The notes below the pieces were generated by a model. That model worked only from the letters and a program-made list of their open reading frames with translations. It did no database searches and was not told the origin of the DNA. This document shows, one piece after another, positions 1-10,999 of a DNA stretch of 64,000 nucleotides. How positions within the stretch are numbered: position 1 is the stretch's first letter; each line of letters starts with the position of its first letter. The stretch covers positions 33,737,609-33,801,608 of the forward strand of contig CM075760.1 in assembly GCA_037974335.1 (NCBI GenBank), read 5' to 3'. The stretch is from Prionace glauca. Lineage: Eukaryota > Chordata > Chondrichthyes > Carcharhiniformes > Carcharhinidae. A program made the position numbers and the translations under genes.

Positions 1-690
1 CTATTCAAAGTCCTCCCGTTAGCCCTATACTCAACACATCTGTTATTCCTACCAAAATGAATTACCTCACACTTCTCCACATTAAACTCCATCCGCCACC
101 TCTCAGCCCAGCTCTGCAACCTTTCTAAGTCATCCTGCAAACTATGACACCCTTCCTCACAATCTACCACACCTCCGACTTTGGTGTCATCAGCAAACTT
201 ACTAATCCACCCAACTATACCCTCATCCAGATCATTAATAAAAATTACAAACAGCAGTGGCCCCAAAACAGATCCCTGAGGCACACCACTTGTAACCAAA
301 CTCCATGACGAATATTTCCCATCAACCACCACTCTCTGTCTCCTATCTGCTAGCCAATTCCTGATCCAATTACCTAGATCACCCCCAATCCCATACATCT
401 GCATTTTCTGCAGAAGCCTACCATGGTGAACCTTATCAAACGCCTTGCTAAAATCCATATACACCACATCAACTGCCTTACCCCTATCCACCTCTTTGGT
501 CACTTTCTCAAAGAACTCGATAAGGTTAGTAAGGCATGACCTACCCGCTACAAAACCATGCTGACTGTCTCTAATCAACTCATTACTTTCCAAATAACTA
601 TAAATCCTGTCTCTAATAATCCTTTCCAAAACCTTACCCACCACAGAAGTAAGACTCACTTGACCTTACCCACCACAGAAGTAAGACTCA
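1..690 (-). mobile_element. CR1-clade LINE, partial reverse transcriptase
   Basis: On the minus strand this encodes a stretch of non-LTR reverse transcriptase closely matching the copy at 42,940-43,600: an FADDT-type catalytic core, a [11 protein letters not shown]-type motif and a DFSKAFDKV-type motif. It is cut by the window edge at its 3' side and is 5'-truncated near 690, where a 29-bp stretch (ending in CTCACTTGAC) is duplicated in tandem at about 637-693. The coding frame is degenerate, so this is a dead copy. Confidence 0.85.
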
Positions 691-693
691 CTT

Positions 694-1886
694 GACGAAC
701 GAAGAGCGGTGAATGTGGTTCATACGGACTTCAGCAAGGCGTTCGATAAGGTCCCCCATGCAAGACTTATAGCGAAAATGAGGGGGCATGGGATCCAAGG
801 GGACATTGCTTTGATGATCCAGAACCGGCTTGCCCACAGAAGGCAGAGAGCGGTTGTAGATGGGTCTTTTTCTGAATGGATGTCGGTCACCAGTGGAGTG
901 CGCCAAGGATCTGTTCTGGGACCCTTGCTGTTTGTAAGTTTTATAAATGACCTGGATGAGGAAGTGGGGGGATAGGTTGGTAAGTTCGCCGGTGACACGA
1001 AGGTCTGAGGTGTTGTGGATATTCGGGAGGGATGTCAGAAGTTGCAGCGTGACATAAATAGGATGCAAGACTGGGTGGAGAAGTGACAGATGGACTTCAA
1101 CCTGGATAACTGTGTAGTGGTACATTTTGGCAGGTCAAATGGGATGAAGGAATATAATAATAAGGGTAAGACTCTTAGCAGTGTGGAAGATCAGAAGGAA
1201 CTTGGGGTCCGGTTTCATAGGACTCTCAAATCGGCTTCGCAGGTAGAGAATGTGGTTAAGAAGGCGTATAGTGTACTGGCCTTCATCAATCGAGGAATTG
1301 AGTTTAGGAGTCGGGAGATAATGCTGCAGCTTTATAAGACCCTGGTCAGACCCCACTTGGAGTACTGTGCTCAGTTCTGGTCGCCTCATTGGAGGAAGGA
1401 TATGGAAGCCATTGAAAGGGTGTAGAGGAGATTTACAAGGACGTTACTTAGATTGGGTGGCATGCCTTATGAGGATAGGTTGAGAGAGCTCGATCTTTTC
1501 TCCCTAGAGAGACGAAGGATGAGAGCGGACCTGATAGAGGTGTCTAAGATGTTGACAGGTATTGATCAGCTCGACTCTCAGAGGCTTTTCCCCAGGGCTG
1601 AAATGGCTGCCACAAGAGGACGCAGGTATAAGGTGCCTGAAAGTGTGTACAGAGGAGATGTCAGGGGTAAGTTTTTCACTCAGAGGGTGCTGGGTGAGTG
1701 GAATCGGCTGCCATCGGTGGTGGTGGAGGCAAATTCGTTTGCGTCTTTTAGGAGACTTCTGGATGAGTGCATGGGACTTAATAGGATTGAGGTTTATAGG
1801 TAAGCCTAATAGGTAGAGATAAGATTGGCGCAACTTGTGGGCTGAAGGGCCTGTTTCTGCAGTAGTTTTTCTGTGATTCTGTTATT
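694..1886 (+). mobile_element. CR1-clade LINE, 5'-truncated, different subfamily
   Basis: A plus-strand reverse-transcriptase fragment starts inside the [14 protein letters not shown] motif (709-975) and continues through the C-terminal part at 1090-1425 and 1453-1803, ending in the FFTQRVLGEWNRLPS block typical of CR1. Stop codons interrupt the frame at several points, for example just after the NDLDEEVGG segment and at the end of the 1,425 block. The 3' end is a short run of ATTCTGTG/ATTCTGTT-like repeats at about 1,870-1,886, the usual CR1-type terminus. Confidence 0.85.
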
Positions 1887-2009
1887 CTAAACCCGACTTG
1901 CTCATCTTCGATTCCAGGAACAGTTCTTGCTACGTCTTTTACACGTGCGCCTTACTAAGCCACCATGAAATTTTAATATGTCTACAGTAACATACAGACT
2001 ACTGAGAAG

Positions 2010-2280
2010 CAGCAGTTGGTCACATGGTCTCACGCGGCCTGTTCTGCCAGTAAATAAGATCATGACTGATCTTATTATAAGCTTCTGCCAACCCTGATAA
2101 CACTTCACCCTCCTGGTTTACAAATAATCTAGCTCCTTCTGTCTTCAAAAATATTAAGAGACAGCGACCACTGCCTTCTGAGGATGGGACTTCCAGGGAC
2201 ACATGACCCTCTGAGAAAGAAACCTTCCCACTCTTCTCTCTCCTAAATGTGAGATCTCCTTTTTTTAAAGAGTGCCCTTG
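2010..2280 (-). mobile_element. Old degenerate CR1 3' end
   Basis: Read on the minus strand this carries the diluted consensus of the CR1 C-terminus and 3' UTR: a CATGATCTTATT-like tail at the left, then sequence corresponding to the FTQR-x-WNSLP block. It is far more diverged than the neighbouring copies and no frame is open. The assignment rests on resemblance to the other copies in this window. Confidence 0.5.
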
Positions 2281-2701
2281 GAGCTTCACTGGAGCGTTGC
2301 AGCAGGCTAAGGAGGGGCTCTTAGGCAGGGCGAGCGAGGATGAAAACAGGCTGTGAGTTGGAATTCTCGAAATGAGCCACACATTTCTTTTCAGGGAAGA
2401 AACCAGCGTCAGCCAAAGTGCAGCAATTCAGACAAAAACAGGAAACGCTGCTTGCATTAAGCCAGCCAGTAACTGTGCAACTGAGAAACCGAGTTAAGGT
2501 TTCAGACTGATGTCTTTGCATGAAGACTGGAAGATTTAAGAGATGAAGAGCTATTTTTATGCTTCCGCCCGATGTGGTTGCTGCAGCCTCTCGCCTCTTG
2601 TCTAACTGCATGTTTCATAAGATAGGTAAATGTCGGCCACATTTCTCTAGGTCTTGTCTCACACACAGTCCAGGTTATAGGCAGATTTCCTTTCTGAAAG
2701 A
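2281..2701. other. Stretch without recognisable feature
   Basis: I see no credible exon, RNA gene or clear repeat here. The open frames are short and have no recognisable family. Confidence 0.5.
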
Positions 2702-3125
2702 ACATAAAAACTAGAAGCAGGAATAGGCCACCTGGCCCTCCGAGCCTGATCCACCTTTCAATAAAAACACAGCTGATCTTTTTCGTGGACTTGACTCCCC
2801 TTACTTACCCGCCCACCATAACCCTGAATTCATTTACTGCTCAAAAATCTATCTTTGCCTTTAAAACATTTAACGATGCAGCCTCAACTGCTTCACTGGG
2901 CCGGGAGTTATACAGATTCACAACCATTTCGGTGAAAAGGTTCCTCCTCAACACAGTCCAAAATCTCCGTCTTTATTTTGAAGTCATGTCCCTTGGTTCT
3001 ATTTTCATCTACCAGTGGAAACAGCCTCCTTGCTTCTATCCTATCTATTCCCTTCATAATTGTATGCGTTTCTATAAGACCCCCCGCCATTTTCTTCCAA
3101 ACTCCAATGAGCATAGGTACAGCAT
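2702..3125 (-). mobile_element. CR1-clade LINE 3' fragment
   Basis: The left end (AACATAAAAACTAGAAGCAGGAATAGGCCA region) is the inverted 3' terminus shared with the copies at 9,691 and 33,752. Going right, the minus strand encodes the degraded C-terminal block with a TKGHDFKIKTE-like segment and MKGIDRIEARRLFPL. It is a 5'-truncated copy of about 0.42 kb. Confidence 0.75.
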
Positions 3126-3164
3126 TGGTGCACAGAAGGTGCTTTTGCAACAACGGGTGACAGT

Positions 3165-3345
3165 TTTCTTAAGGTCTCTGTTATTCAGCCGAATTTTCAA
3201 TTCTACATTTTTATTAATTAATTGTAAATTCCACCTGTCACCGTTGGTGGGATTTGAACTCGTGGGTCCAGAGCACCAGATAATACTTTCCCAAGCCACT
3301 GCCATTCCCACGATAAAATCACAAGGGCAATAGATACCTGGGAAC
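3165..3345 (+). repeat. Dispersed short repeat (family D), partial
   Basis: This ends in the 'GGTGGGATTTGAACTCGTGG' type tail also seen at 21,758-22,010, 24,755-25,085, 26,755-27,026 (inverted) and 31,195-31,480. The tail looks like a tRNA-type B box (GGTTCGAACCC family), so the family may be a SINE. That origin is inference. Confidence 0.55.
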
Positions 3346-3670
3346 ACCATCAAAAGGAGATTCACCCTCCAAGACATTCATCATCCCGACTTGGAAATAT
3401 ATCGACCGTTCCTTCAGTACTGCAGGGCCATAATCCAGGAATTGTCAAAATTTTATAACTTTCAATGAGATCTCCCATTCTTCCGAATTTAACTGAATGC
3501 ACACCTCAATCTCTCCTGAAAGGACAATGTTTAAATCCAGAGGCTTAGCTAAAGGGAGAGCAGGGGAAGCGAACGCTGTTTACATCCCATGTATCAGTCT
3601 GGTGAAGTTTTGGTACACCCCATCTATAACAAGTATGTTCTTTCTCGCCTTCCTACCTATGCCCAGATTG
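3346..3670. other. Mixed degenerate repeat, no gene
   Basis: It contains a fragment resembling the 'CATCCTGACTTGGAAATATATC' motif found again at 24,120 and a short CR1-like piece (TCAATGAGATCTCCCATTCTTC). Nothing here supports a gene. Confidence 0.4.
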
Positions 3671-3915
3671 ACGGTGCACTGACATAGTGGTCAGCGCTGC
3701 TGCATCATAGCACCAGGGACCATGGTTCCATTCCTGGCTTGGGTCATTGTCCGTGCTGAGTCTGCATGTTGTCCCTGTGTCTGCTTAGGTTTTCTCCGGG
3801 TGCTCCGGTTTCCTCCCACAGTCTGAAAGATGTGCTGGTTAGGTGCATTGACCATGCTAAATTCTACATCAATGTACTGGAACAGACGCCAGAGTGTGAC
3901 GACGAGAGAATTATT
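3671..3915 (+). mobile_element. SINE-like dispersed repeat (family A)
   Basis: This is a plus-strand copy of the most frequent short repeat in the window. Its landmarks are the CCTGGGTTCAATTCC-like B-box region, then GTCTGTGTGGAGTTTGCA, CTCCGGTTTCCTCCCACAG and GGCCATGCTAAATT. The B-box-like motif suggests a tRNA-derived head, which is inferred rather than shown. It is 3'-truncated compared with the copy at 27,027-27,332. Confidence 0.7.
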
Positions 3916-4205
3916 GCAGTATTAATGTAAGCCTACCTGTAACACAAATAAATAAACTTTTAAGCTATTGTTGAATTTAAAAATCCAACAAATTGCATCT
4001 GGTGCACTGAGTGTGCTGGGTGAGGAATTGAATTGAACTTACATGTCCATAATATTAGTCTGGGACACCTCAGTAACATGGTCACTGTCCTATGATCTGC
4101 ACGTTCCAAACATGTTATTCAGTTTTGAATTAATTATTGAGCAACCTATATGAATGCATGAACATGTCTGTGTAGTGTCCAGATGCGCCCTACATCCGCC
4201 CCCTG

Positions 4206-4623
4206 CTGACTGCCCATTGCAGAATCGCTGAGCAGAGGCTGATGGCCAAGTTCCGCACACATGAGAACGGCCTCAAGCGGGATCTTGGGTTCATGTCGCA
4301 CTATCTGTAACCCCCACAACTTGCCTGGACTTGCAAAATCTCACTAACTTTCCTGTCTGGAAACAATACACATCTCTTCAATCTGTGCTTAAAGCTCTCT
4401 CCACTCACATTGTCTGTACCTTTAAGAATTGATTAGCTGTAAAGACTCACATTCAAATTATTATGCATGTAAGTTGAGTTTGTGTGTTTGTGTCATTTTT
4501 ACGATCAGAACTCCCAGCCACCTGACGAAGGGATAGGCTGTCCCGAAAGCTTGCGGCTTTTGCAACAAATAAACTTGTTTGGACTTTAAGCTTGTGTTGT
4601 GGGATTTCTGACTGCCCATTGCA
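4206..4623 (+). mobile_element. Penelope-like element, 5'-truncated, with 16-bp target duplication
   Basis: The body (4,222-4,607) encodes the last residues of a GIY-YIG-type endonuclease C-terminus (AEQRLMAKFRTHENG... ending MSHYL-stop, plus strand), followed by the 3' region with TTTGGACTTTAAGCTTGTG. It is flanked by identical 16-bp direct repeats, CTGACTGCCCATTGCA at 4,206-4,221 and 4,608-4,623, marking a recent, cleanly preserved insertion. The clade assignment follows from the longer protein at 16,744-17,073, which contains the YIRE/YIGE-type signature and the LPVGEHF block of Penelope-like endonucleases. Confidence 0.75.
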
Positions 4624-4955
4624 CAGCGGGAACAGGCGGATGCCACGATTTTCTCTGTCTTTCCTCAGGATGACCACAGGTGCAGCAAATAATACAACTC
4701 AAACATTAGGCTGCAAACAGCAAGAACCGAAAATACAACTACAGAATCCAAAAGCAAAGAGAAAGCACTTTCAGGGCTGTTTCGACGGTTTCAGGACATG
4801 GAAGTTAACCTGTTCTTCTGTGTGCTGTAGATTTGAACCTCACGGCTCAGCCCTGAAAGAATTAATGGAAAAGTGAGCCTGCGACGAGTAGGAGTTGCTA
4901 CAAGTGCAAGGGAGCCCCATCAATAAGATCAGGTTCTTGCAGTCATGGAATATAG
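4624..4955. other. Stretch without recognisable feature
   Basis: There is a 94-codon open frame here with no family resemblance and no splice context. I call nothing. Confidence 0.4.
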
Positions 4956-5630
4956 TGAGCAATCTCTCTCTCTATCTCTTTCTCTCTCTCACTCCCTCTC
5001 ATGCACACATTATCTCACAGACGCACATACACACACTCAAACAAACGCACACAGAAAAACGCACACTCAGACATATGCACAGACTCAGGCAAGCACACAC
5101 TCAGACAATCAGATGCAAAGAACATACAAATACACACACAAACGCTCAGACGAATACAAACACACACCCTTAGGCATACACGCACGCTTAGACAAAAACT
5201 GACAGACACACAAACACAGACGTAGACAAAGACACACAGATTATCCCAGGCAAAATGACACAAACACACATAAGCACACAGACAGATACATACATGCACA
5301 CAGGCACAGACATAGGTACACACGGTCAGATAAACACACACAGGCACGCACACACACACACTGACAAGCAAACACAAACACACATATTCTCAGATACCAC
5401 AAATATACACGCACACAAACAGGCACGTAGAAACGCACACACTCACAGAACAGACACAAATGCTCAGACGAACTCAGACACACATATAAACACACACACA
5501 AACTGCCTTTCAGCTAAATAAACACACTCAGACACACAGGCACCGACACACACAGAGTTTCAGAAATCATACGCACGAATGCACCCATACAGAGCCCCAG
5601 ACAATCACACACATACAGTATCTCATAGAT
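4956..5630. repeat. CA/CT-rich low-complexity tract
   Basis: It opens with (CT)n at 4,962-5,000 and then carries about 600 bp of degenerate ACACAC-rich sequence with interspersed GAC/CAGAC words. The tract continues beyond the SINE inserted at 5,640-5,885, to about 6,005. The long open frames on both strands (rich in Cys/Val or His/Thr) are artefacts of the composition. Confidence 0.9.
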
Positions 5631-5639
5631 CTCTTCTCA

Positions 5640-5885
5640 TAGGCCCCTACAGTGCAGAAACAGGCCCTTCGGCCCATCAAGACTGCACTGACCACAATCC
5701 CACCCAGGCCCTACCCCCATATCCCTACACATTTACCCACTAATCCCTCGAACCTACGCATCCCAGGACACTAAGGGGCAATTTTAGCATGGCCAATCAA
5801 CCTAACTCCACATCTTTGGACTGTGGGAGGAAACCGGAGTAGCCGGAGGATACCCACGCAGACACGGGGAGAATGTGCAAACTCC
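5640..5885 (-). mobile_element. SINE-like repeat (family A) inserted in the CA tract
   Basis: This inverted copy has CCCTACAGTGCAGAAACAGG at its left and GGAGAATGTGCAAACTCCAC at its right. The CA-rich tract resumes directly afterwards, so the SINE landed inside the low-complexity DNA. Confidence 0.75.
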
Positions 5886-6065
5886 ACACAGACAAAAGAA
5901 CATGCAGAGAAAGACACACACTGTTGCTCAGTGAAAACAGAAAAAAGACAGACACAGACCCATACACAGAGAAACAGAGAAAATAGAAACAGACTAATTC
6001 CATTGGGCCTTCCGAAACTTCTCCACCGCTCATTATGATAATGGATAATTATCAAATTCAATATC

Positions 6066-6300
6066 CTGATTGTGCCTTCCGTCCAAATCCCTTGATCTCT
6101 TCAGCTCCAGGAACTATATCTAGTTTCTTCTTGAAATCCGGCAACGTTTGGGCCACATTCACTTCCTGTGGTAGTGAATTCCACAGATTCACCACTGTCT
6201 GGGGATGAAGTTTCTCTTCACCTCAGTTCTAAAGGTTTTCCCCTTTATCCTCAAGCCATTACCTCTAGTTCTGGACTCCCCAACCGCCTGGAATATTATT
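6066..6300 (-). mobile_element. CR1-like 3' fragment, degenerate
   Basis: The minus strand contains the decayed C-terminal block (counterpart of the NRFTTVV-x-WNSLP and KRVDGFL region). The frame is broken. Confidence 0.6.
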
Positions 6301-6360
6301 TCTGAATTTAAATAATAATAAATCAAATACGATAAAATGAAAAACATATACTCTCAGAAG

Positions 6361-6388
6361 AACACACACACACACACACACACACAGT
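6361..6388. repeat. (CA)n microsatellite
   Basis: A short, nearly pure CA dinucleotide run. Confidence 0.95.
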
Positions 6389-6837
6389 CTCACAAACACA
6401 GAGAGGGAGACAGAGGCCATAAAATGTTGATGTCAATATCACTTTACTCAACCTCCTGGGCACTACAGCAATAAGGGAAGCATACTTGAAACCGGTGTGT
6501 GACTTTTATTGTGAAATGAGATCATGTATAGATGCATCATCATAGCCCAGGATGGGGGTGTAATTGATAATTTATCTGCTGTCTGTAGCTCTGAACAAAG
6601 GTCAAATTGGAGAGATGAAGTAGTTTGAATTATGTTATGACGTGAAGTACGTGGGAGAAGAATCGGTGTAATAAAGGGGGAAAACAAATTGGAGGAATGA
6701 GACTGAAGTTGCTGTGCAGACTGAATGTTTCTTGTTGTGTGAATGGAGGGACAAATGTAGGGATTGTGGGGGGTGGGGGAGGGACGGACGGATGGATGGA
6801 TCGAGAGATCGATCGAGGGAGGGAGGGCGGGATGGAA
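6389..6837. other. No gene; G-rich tetranucleotide-like patch at right end
   Basis: Positions 6,763-6,835 are G-rich with GGAC/GGAT and GGGA/GAGA repeats directly before the CR1 copy. Otherwise nothing is recognised. Confidence 0.5.
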
Positions 6838-8583
6838 GGTTTTTGCTTTTGTTTCTGTCTTCACGGAGGAGGGCGTGAATAATTTGCCGGGTGTTAGCGA
6901 TGGAAAGGTGGTAGGAATGGAGGTTCTTAATGACATTACTGTTATTAGAGAGGTGGTGCTCGACAGACTGGAGGGGCTGATTGTGGACAAGTCCCCAGGA
7001 CCGGATGGAATGCATCCGAGGGTTCTGAAAGAAATGGCGGAGGTGATAGTGGATGCCTTGGTGGTTATTTTCCAGACGTCGCTGGATTCCGGGGAAGTGC
7101 CGGAAGACTGGAAAACGGCTAATGTTACGCCGTTGTTTAAGAAGGGTGCCAGGCAAAAGGCGGGGAATTATAGGCCGGTTAGTTTAACGTCTGTGGTAGG
7201 TAAAATGTTAGAATCCGTCATTAAGGAGGAAATAGCGAGGCATCTTGAGGGGAATTGCTTGATAGGGCGGACGCAAGACGGTTTCATTAAAGGGAAGTCG
7301 TGTCTGACAAATTTACTGGAGTTCGATGAGGATGTGTCTAGGGCAGTGGATAGAGGAGAGCCGGTGGATGTGGTCTTTCTGGATTTTCAGAAGGCGTTTG
7401 ACAAGGTACCTCACAAGAGGTTATTGCAGAAGGTCAGGGGACATGGAGTGGGGGTAGGGTGTTAGCGTGGATAGAGGATTGGTTGTCAAATAGGAGGCAG
7501 AGAGTGGGGGTCAATGGGTGCTATTCGAATTGGCGGTTGGTGACTAGTGGGGTGCCCCAGGGGTCGGTGCTGGGGCCTCAGGTATTTACCATTTATATAG
7601 ATGATCTGGAGGAGGGAACCGAGTGTAGGGTGTCGAAATTTGCTGATGACACCAAGATTGGGGGAAAGGCAAATTGTGCGGAGGGTGTGGAGAGTCTGCA
7701 GAAGGATCTAGATAGGCTGGGCGAATGGGCCAGGAAATGGCAAATGGAATTTAATGTTGGCAAGTGTGAGGTGGTCCACTTTGGTAGGAGGAATGGTAGG
7801 AAGGACTATTACTTACGGGGCGAAAAACTGCAGCAGGCGACGGTGCAGAGGGACCTCGGGGTCCTTGTGCATGAGTCGCAAAAACCCAGCTTGCAGATGC
7901 AGCAGGTGGTCAGGAAGGCGAATGGGATGCTGGCCTTCATAGCGAGGGGGATTGAATATAAAAGTAGGGAGGTCTTGCTGCAGCTGTATAGGGCATTGGT
8001 GAGGCCGCAGCTGGAGTACTGTGTGCAGTTTTGGGCGCCGCACCTGCGCAAGGATATTTTGGCCCTGGAGGGAGTGCAGAGGAGGTTTACTAGGCTGATA
8101 CCGGAGTTGAGGGGATTGAGCTATGAGGAGAGGCTGAATAAACTAGGCTTGTACTCGTTAGAGTTTAGAAGAATGAGGGGAGTTCTCATTGAGACGTATA
8201 AGATGATGAATGGGATGGATAGGATAGAGGTGGAGAGACTCTTCCCGCTCAAAAAAGACAGTAGGACTAGGGGGCACAGCCTCAAGATAAAGGGGGGGCG
8301 GTTTAGAACAGAGTTGAGGAGGAACTTCTTCACTCAAAGGGTGGTGAATCTCTGGAATTCTCTGTCCGTTGAAGTGGTGGAGGCTGCCTCGTTAAATATT
8401 TTTAAGAAACGGGTTGATGGGTTTTTGATAAGAGAAGGGATTAAGGGTTATGGGGAGAGGGCGAGAAGGTGGAGCTGAGCCAAGACAGATCAGCCATGAT
8501 CTTATTGAATGGCGGGGCAGGCTCGAAGGGATAGATGGCCTACTCCTGCTCCTATTTCTGTGTTCTTATGTTCTTAAGGAGGG
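6838..8583 (+). mobile_element. CR1-clade LINE, 5'-truncated, 1.75 kb, one frameshift
   Basis: Two overlapping frames (6,764-7,465 and 7,459-8,478) together hold reverse transcriptase from the SPGPDGMHPRVL region through [38 protein letters not shown] and FADDTKIGG to the C-terminal FFTQRVVNLWNS block. Compared with the copy at 37,536-39,283 one base is missing near 7,450 (GGAGTGGGGG versus GGAGTTGGGGG), which shifts the frame. It ends in TTATGTTCTTA repeats at about 8,567-8,579. The two copies are nearly identical in sequence, so both are young. Confidence 0.95.
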
Positions 8584-9690
8584 GTGAATGTGAGAAGCTG
8601 AAGATTAGATTTGAAGAGGTTCCCACTGTCACTGAACAACTAAACTGGGAGAAATCATTGGGCAGAGACTGTACTTGCTGCTGTTTCCCTGGCGCCAGGA
8701 GCCACTGGGGTACTCCCCGCAGCTGCTGCTCCTCACAGTGTCACATCTTGGCCGCACCCTGGACCAGCTGCAGCTCATTGGCGGAACATCAGGAGCCAGA
8801 GGCGGGGAAGGACTGGCCATCCTATTTCCGAGACGTCACCAACAACTCCTATCCCCACCGTTTATTTTAAAGAAAAAGAAACAACTTTTAGAAATGTAGA
8901 AAATGAGTGAAATTCTGAACCAGATACGCCACCAGGAAGTGATTTATTTGAAAATAAAAATACAATTGTAATTTAATATAAAAGGGGCCGTACGTTCTCT
9001 GAGGTAGGATAGATACAGGACTGTGTTGGCCATAGAAGACAGAGGGTAGCGGTAGAGGGGTGATTTTCTGACCAGAAGGCGATGACTAGCCATGATCTGC
9101 TTTCTTCCATTTACTGGGCTCGAACTGGGATAGAATGAATGTTCTTCTAGGGCAAGGGATCCTTTGGTGTTGATCACAGCAGAAGAAAGTCCTTATCTAG
9201 TTATGATAAGGCAGCGATTCTGGGCCGTTAAAGGTGTCAGGAAACAACAAAGCTCTAAAATTAGGCTCGAAGTGACAGTGGTATTGTGGGGAACTTCAGT
9301 AATACCAGCAAATAAGCATTCTGATCGCACATGCTGTGTACCGACTGTGATCAAATGGACTGAGAAGTGGAACGGGGAGATGGGAAAGGGCTGGCCAATA
9401 ATTGATACAGACTAGGAAATAACACCAAAGACAAAATGTCAGTTGTCGCACCACTTTGGTGAGTGTCTTGGCTCGGAATTATAATACCTTTCTGTTACTC
9501 TCACTTATTATTCCTGCTTTTCAGTTTGAGCACGCCCTCTGCTGATCACTAACCGGAACTATCAGTGCGGTGCTTTTGTCCGGGATTCGCTCTATCTCTG
9601 CAGCAGAAACACAAGGCGGTATGGAAGAGAAGTGTCCTGGAGACTGTAGTTCGTGCTGGCAGTATTGCCACCACGTTGGGGTCTTCAACA
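8584..9690. other. Apparently unique DNA, no gene recognised
   Basis: Several open frames of 60-110 codons show no family resemblance and no splice-site support. I find no RNA gene or clear repeat. Confidence 0.4.
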
Positions 9691-10168
9691 GAGAGACTCA
9701 TAAGAACATAAGAACATAAGAAATAGGAGCAGGAGTAGGCCATCTAGCCCTTCGAGCCTGCCCCGCCATTCAATAAGATCATGGCTGATCTGTCGTGGCT
9801 CAGCTCCACCTTCCTGCCCTCTCCCGATAACCCTTAATACCCTCTCTTATCAAGAACCCATCAACCCGCTTCTTAAAAATATTTAACGAGGCAGCCTCCA
9901 CCACTTCAACGGGCAGAGAATTCCAGAGATTCACCACCGTTTGAGTGAAGAAGTTCGTCCTCAACTCTGTTCTAAACCGCCTCCCCTTTATCTTGAGGCT
10001 GTGCCCCCTAGTCCTACTGTCTTTTTTGAGCGGGAAGAGTCTCTCCACCTCTATCCTATCCATCCCATTCATCATCTTATACGTCTCAATGAGATCTCCC
10101 CTCATTCTTCTAAACTCTAACGAGTACAAGCCTAGTTTATTCAGCCTCTCCTCATAGCTCATAGCTCA
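9691..10168 (-). mobile_element. CR1-clade LINE 3' fragment (same subfamily as 6,838)
   Basis: This inverted copy begins with the 3' tail CATAAGAACATAAGAACATA at about 9,698. The minus-strand frame 10,162-9,800 is open for 120 codons and carries the MSYEERLNKLGLYSLEFRR to KRVDGFLIREGIKG C-terminus. It is severely 5'-truncated. TAGCTCATAGCTCATA at 10,157-10,172 looks like local slippage at the 5' junction. Confidence 0.9.
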
Positions 10169-10999
10169 TACCTCATAACTCCCTCTTTAAAGGTCTTGGA
10201 ATGGTGACCAATTTGTATTTTCTGTTTTTCATCGGATCCGTGATCAACAGTGTAGTCAGAGAGAGACTTCCACATGCCCAGCCGCACATTGAGACAAACA
10301 GTTACGGGACATCTGTGTCCAAGAAACAGACCGGAGCATAGTCCAGAAAATAATTGGATTTGAATGTGTCCTTGGTGTGTGGCTGACAACGCCTGGTTTG
10401 TCTATGGTAGTGAAGTGCCTTGGTGAAACACAGCAGCCTGTTTGATCAAGGGCTTATTGTCTTATCCAGGCTTGGGTATAAGATCAGTGGATGGCCTCCC
10501 CAAACTGGCTCCTTTTTCTGATACTTTTCTGTTTTCAGCACAGTTTTTAGCGCTGCTGGGACATCGCCTTGGGCTCACTGAAACAGCTGCCCATGCATCT
10601 GTTTATCATGTACATGGCTGGCAACACTATCTTATCCTTCCTATCATGATGGTGTGCATGATGGCCTGGAGACGGTTACAGGCCTTGGTGCCCATGTCAG
10701 CAAGCGAGCACTGTATTGAATCTGCAGCTCAGAAACAGCCCTGAACTGGCATCACTTGAGCAGCTTGGAATAGAGTACTGGGAGTTGTCTAACTAAGGGA
10801 GTTAGGGAAAGAAGGGAAAGGGATTCTGTTTTGCTTTCTAACTTTCTCAGCCTTTAGGGAGAAGAAGCTAGATTTTTGGTGAGCATCTGCAAAGTGACTA
10901 AGGTTTATTCTGCTCCTAAGAGTCAACATAGTGTAGCAACTGGTGTTGAGGTCAAATCAATAATTAAGAACAAAAATAAAGTATATCATTCGGTAAAAT
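10169..10999. other. No gene recognised
   Basis: The 100-codon plus-strand frame at 10,442-10,744 has no recognisable motif. AATAAAGTATATCATTC and AATAAAAGG around 10,976-11,007 are AT-rich words without a gene to attach them to. Confidence 0.4.

Noticed and set aside
4956-5630. Several open frames of 70-120 codons on both strands, Cys/Val-rich or His/Thr-rich
   Set aside because: They follow from the CA/CT-rich composition; no start context, no splice sites and no family match.
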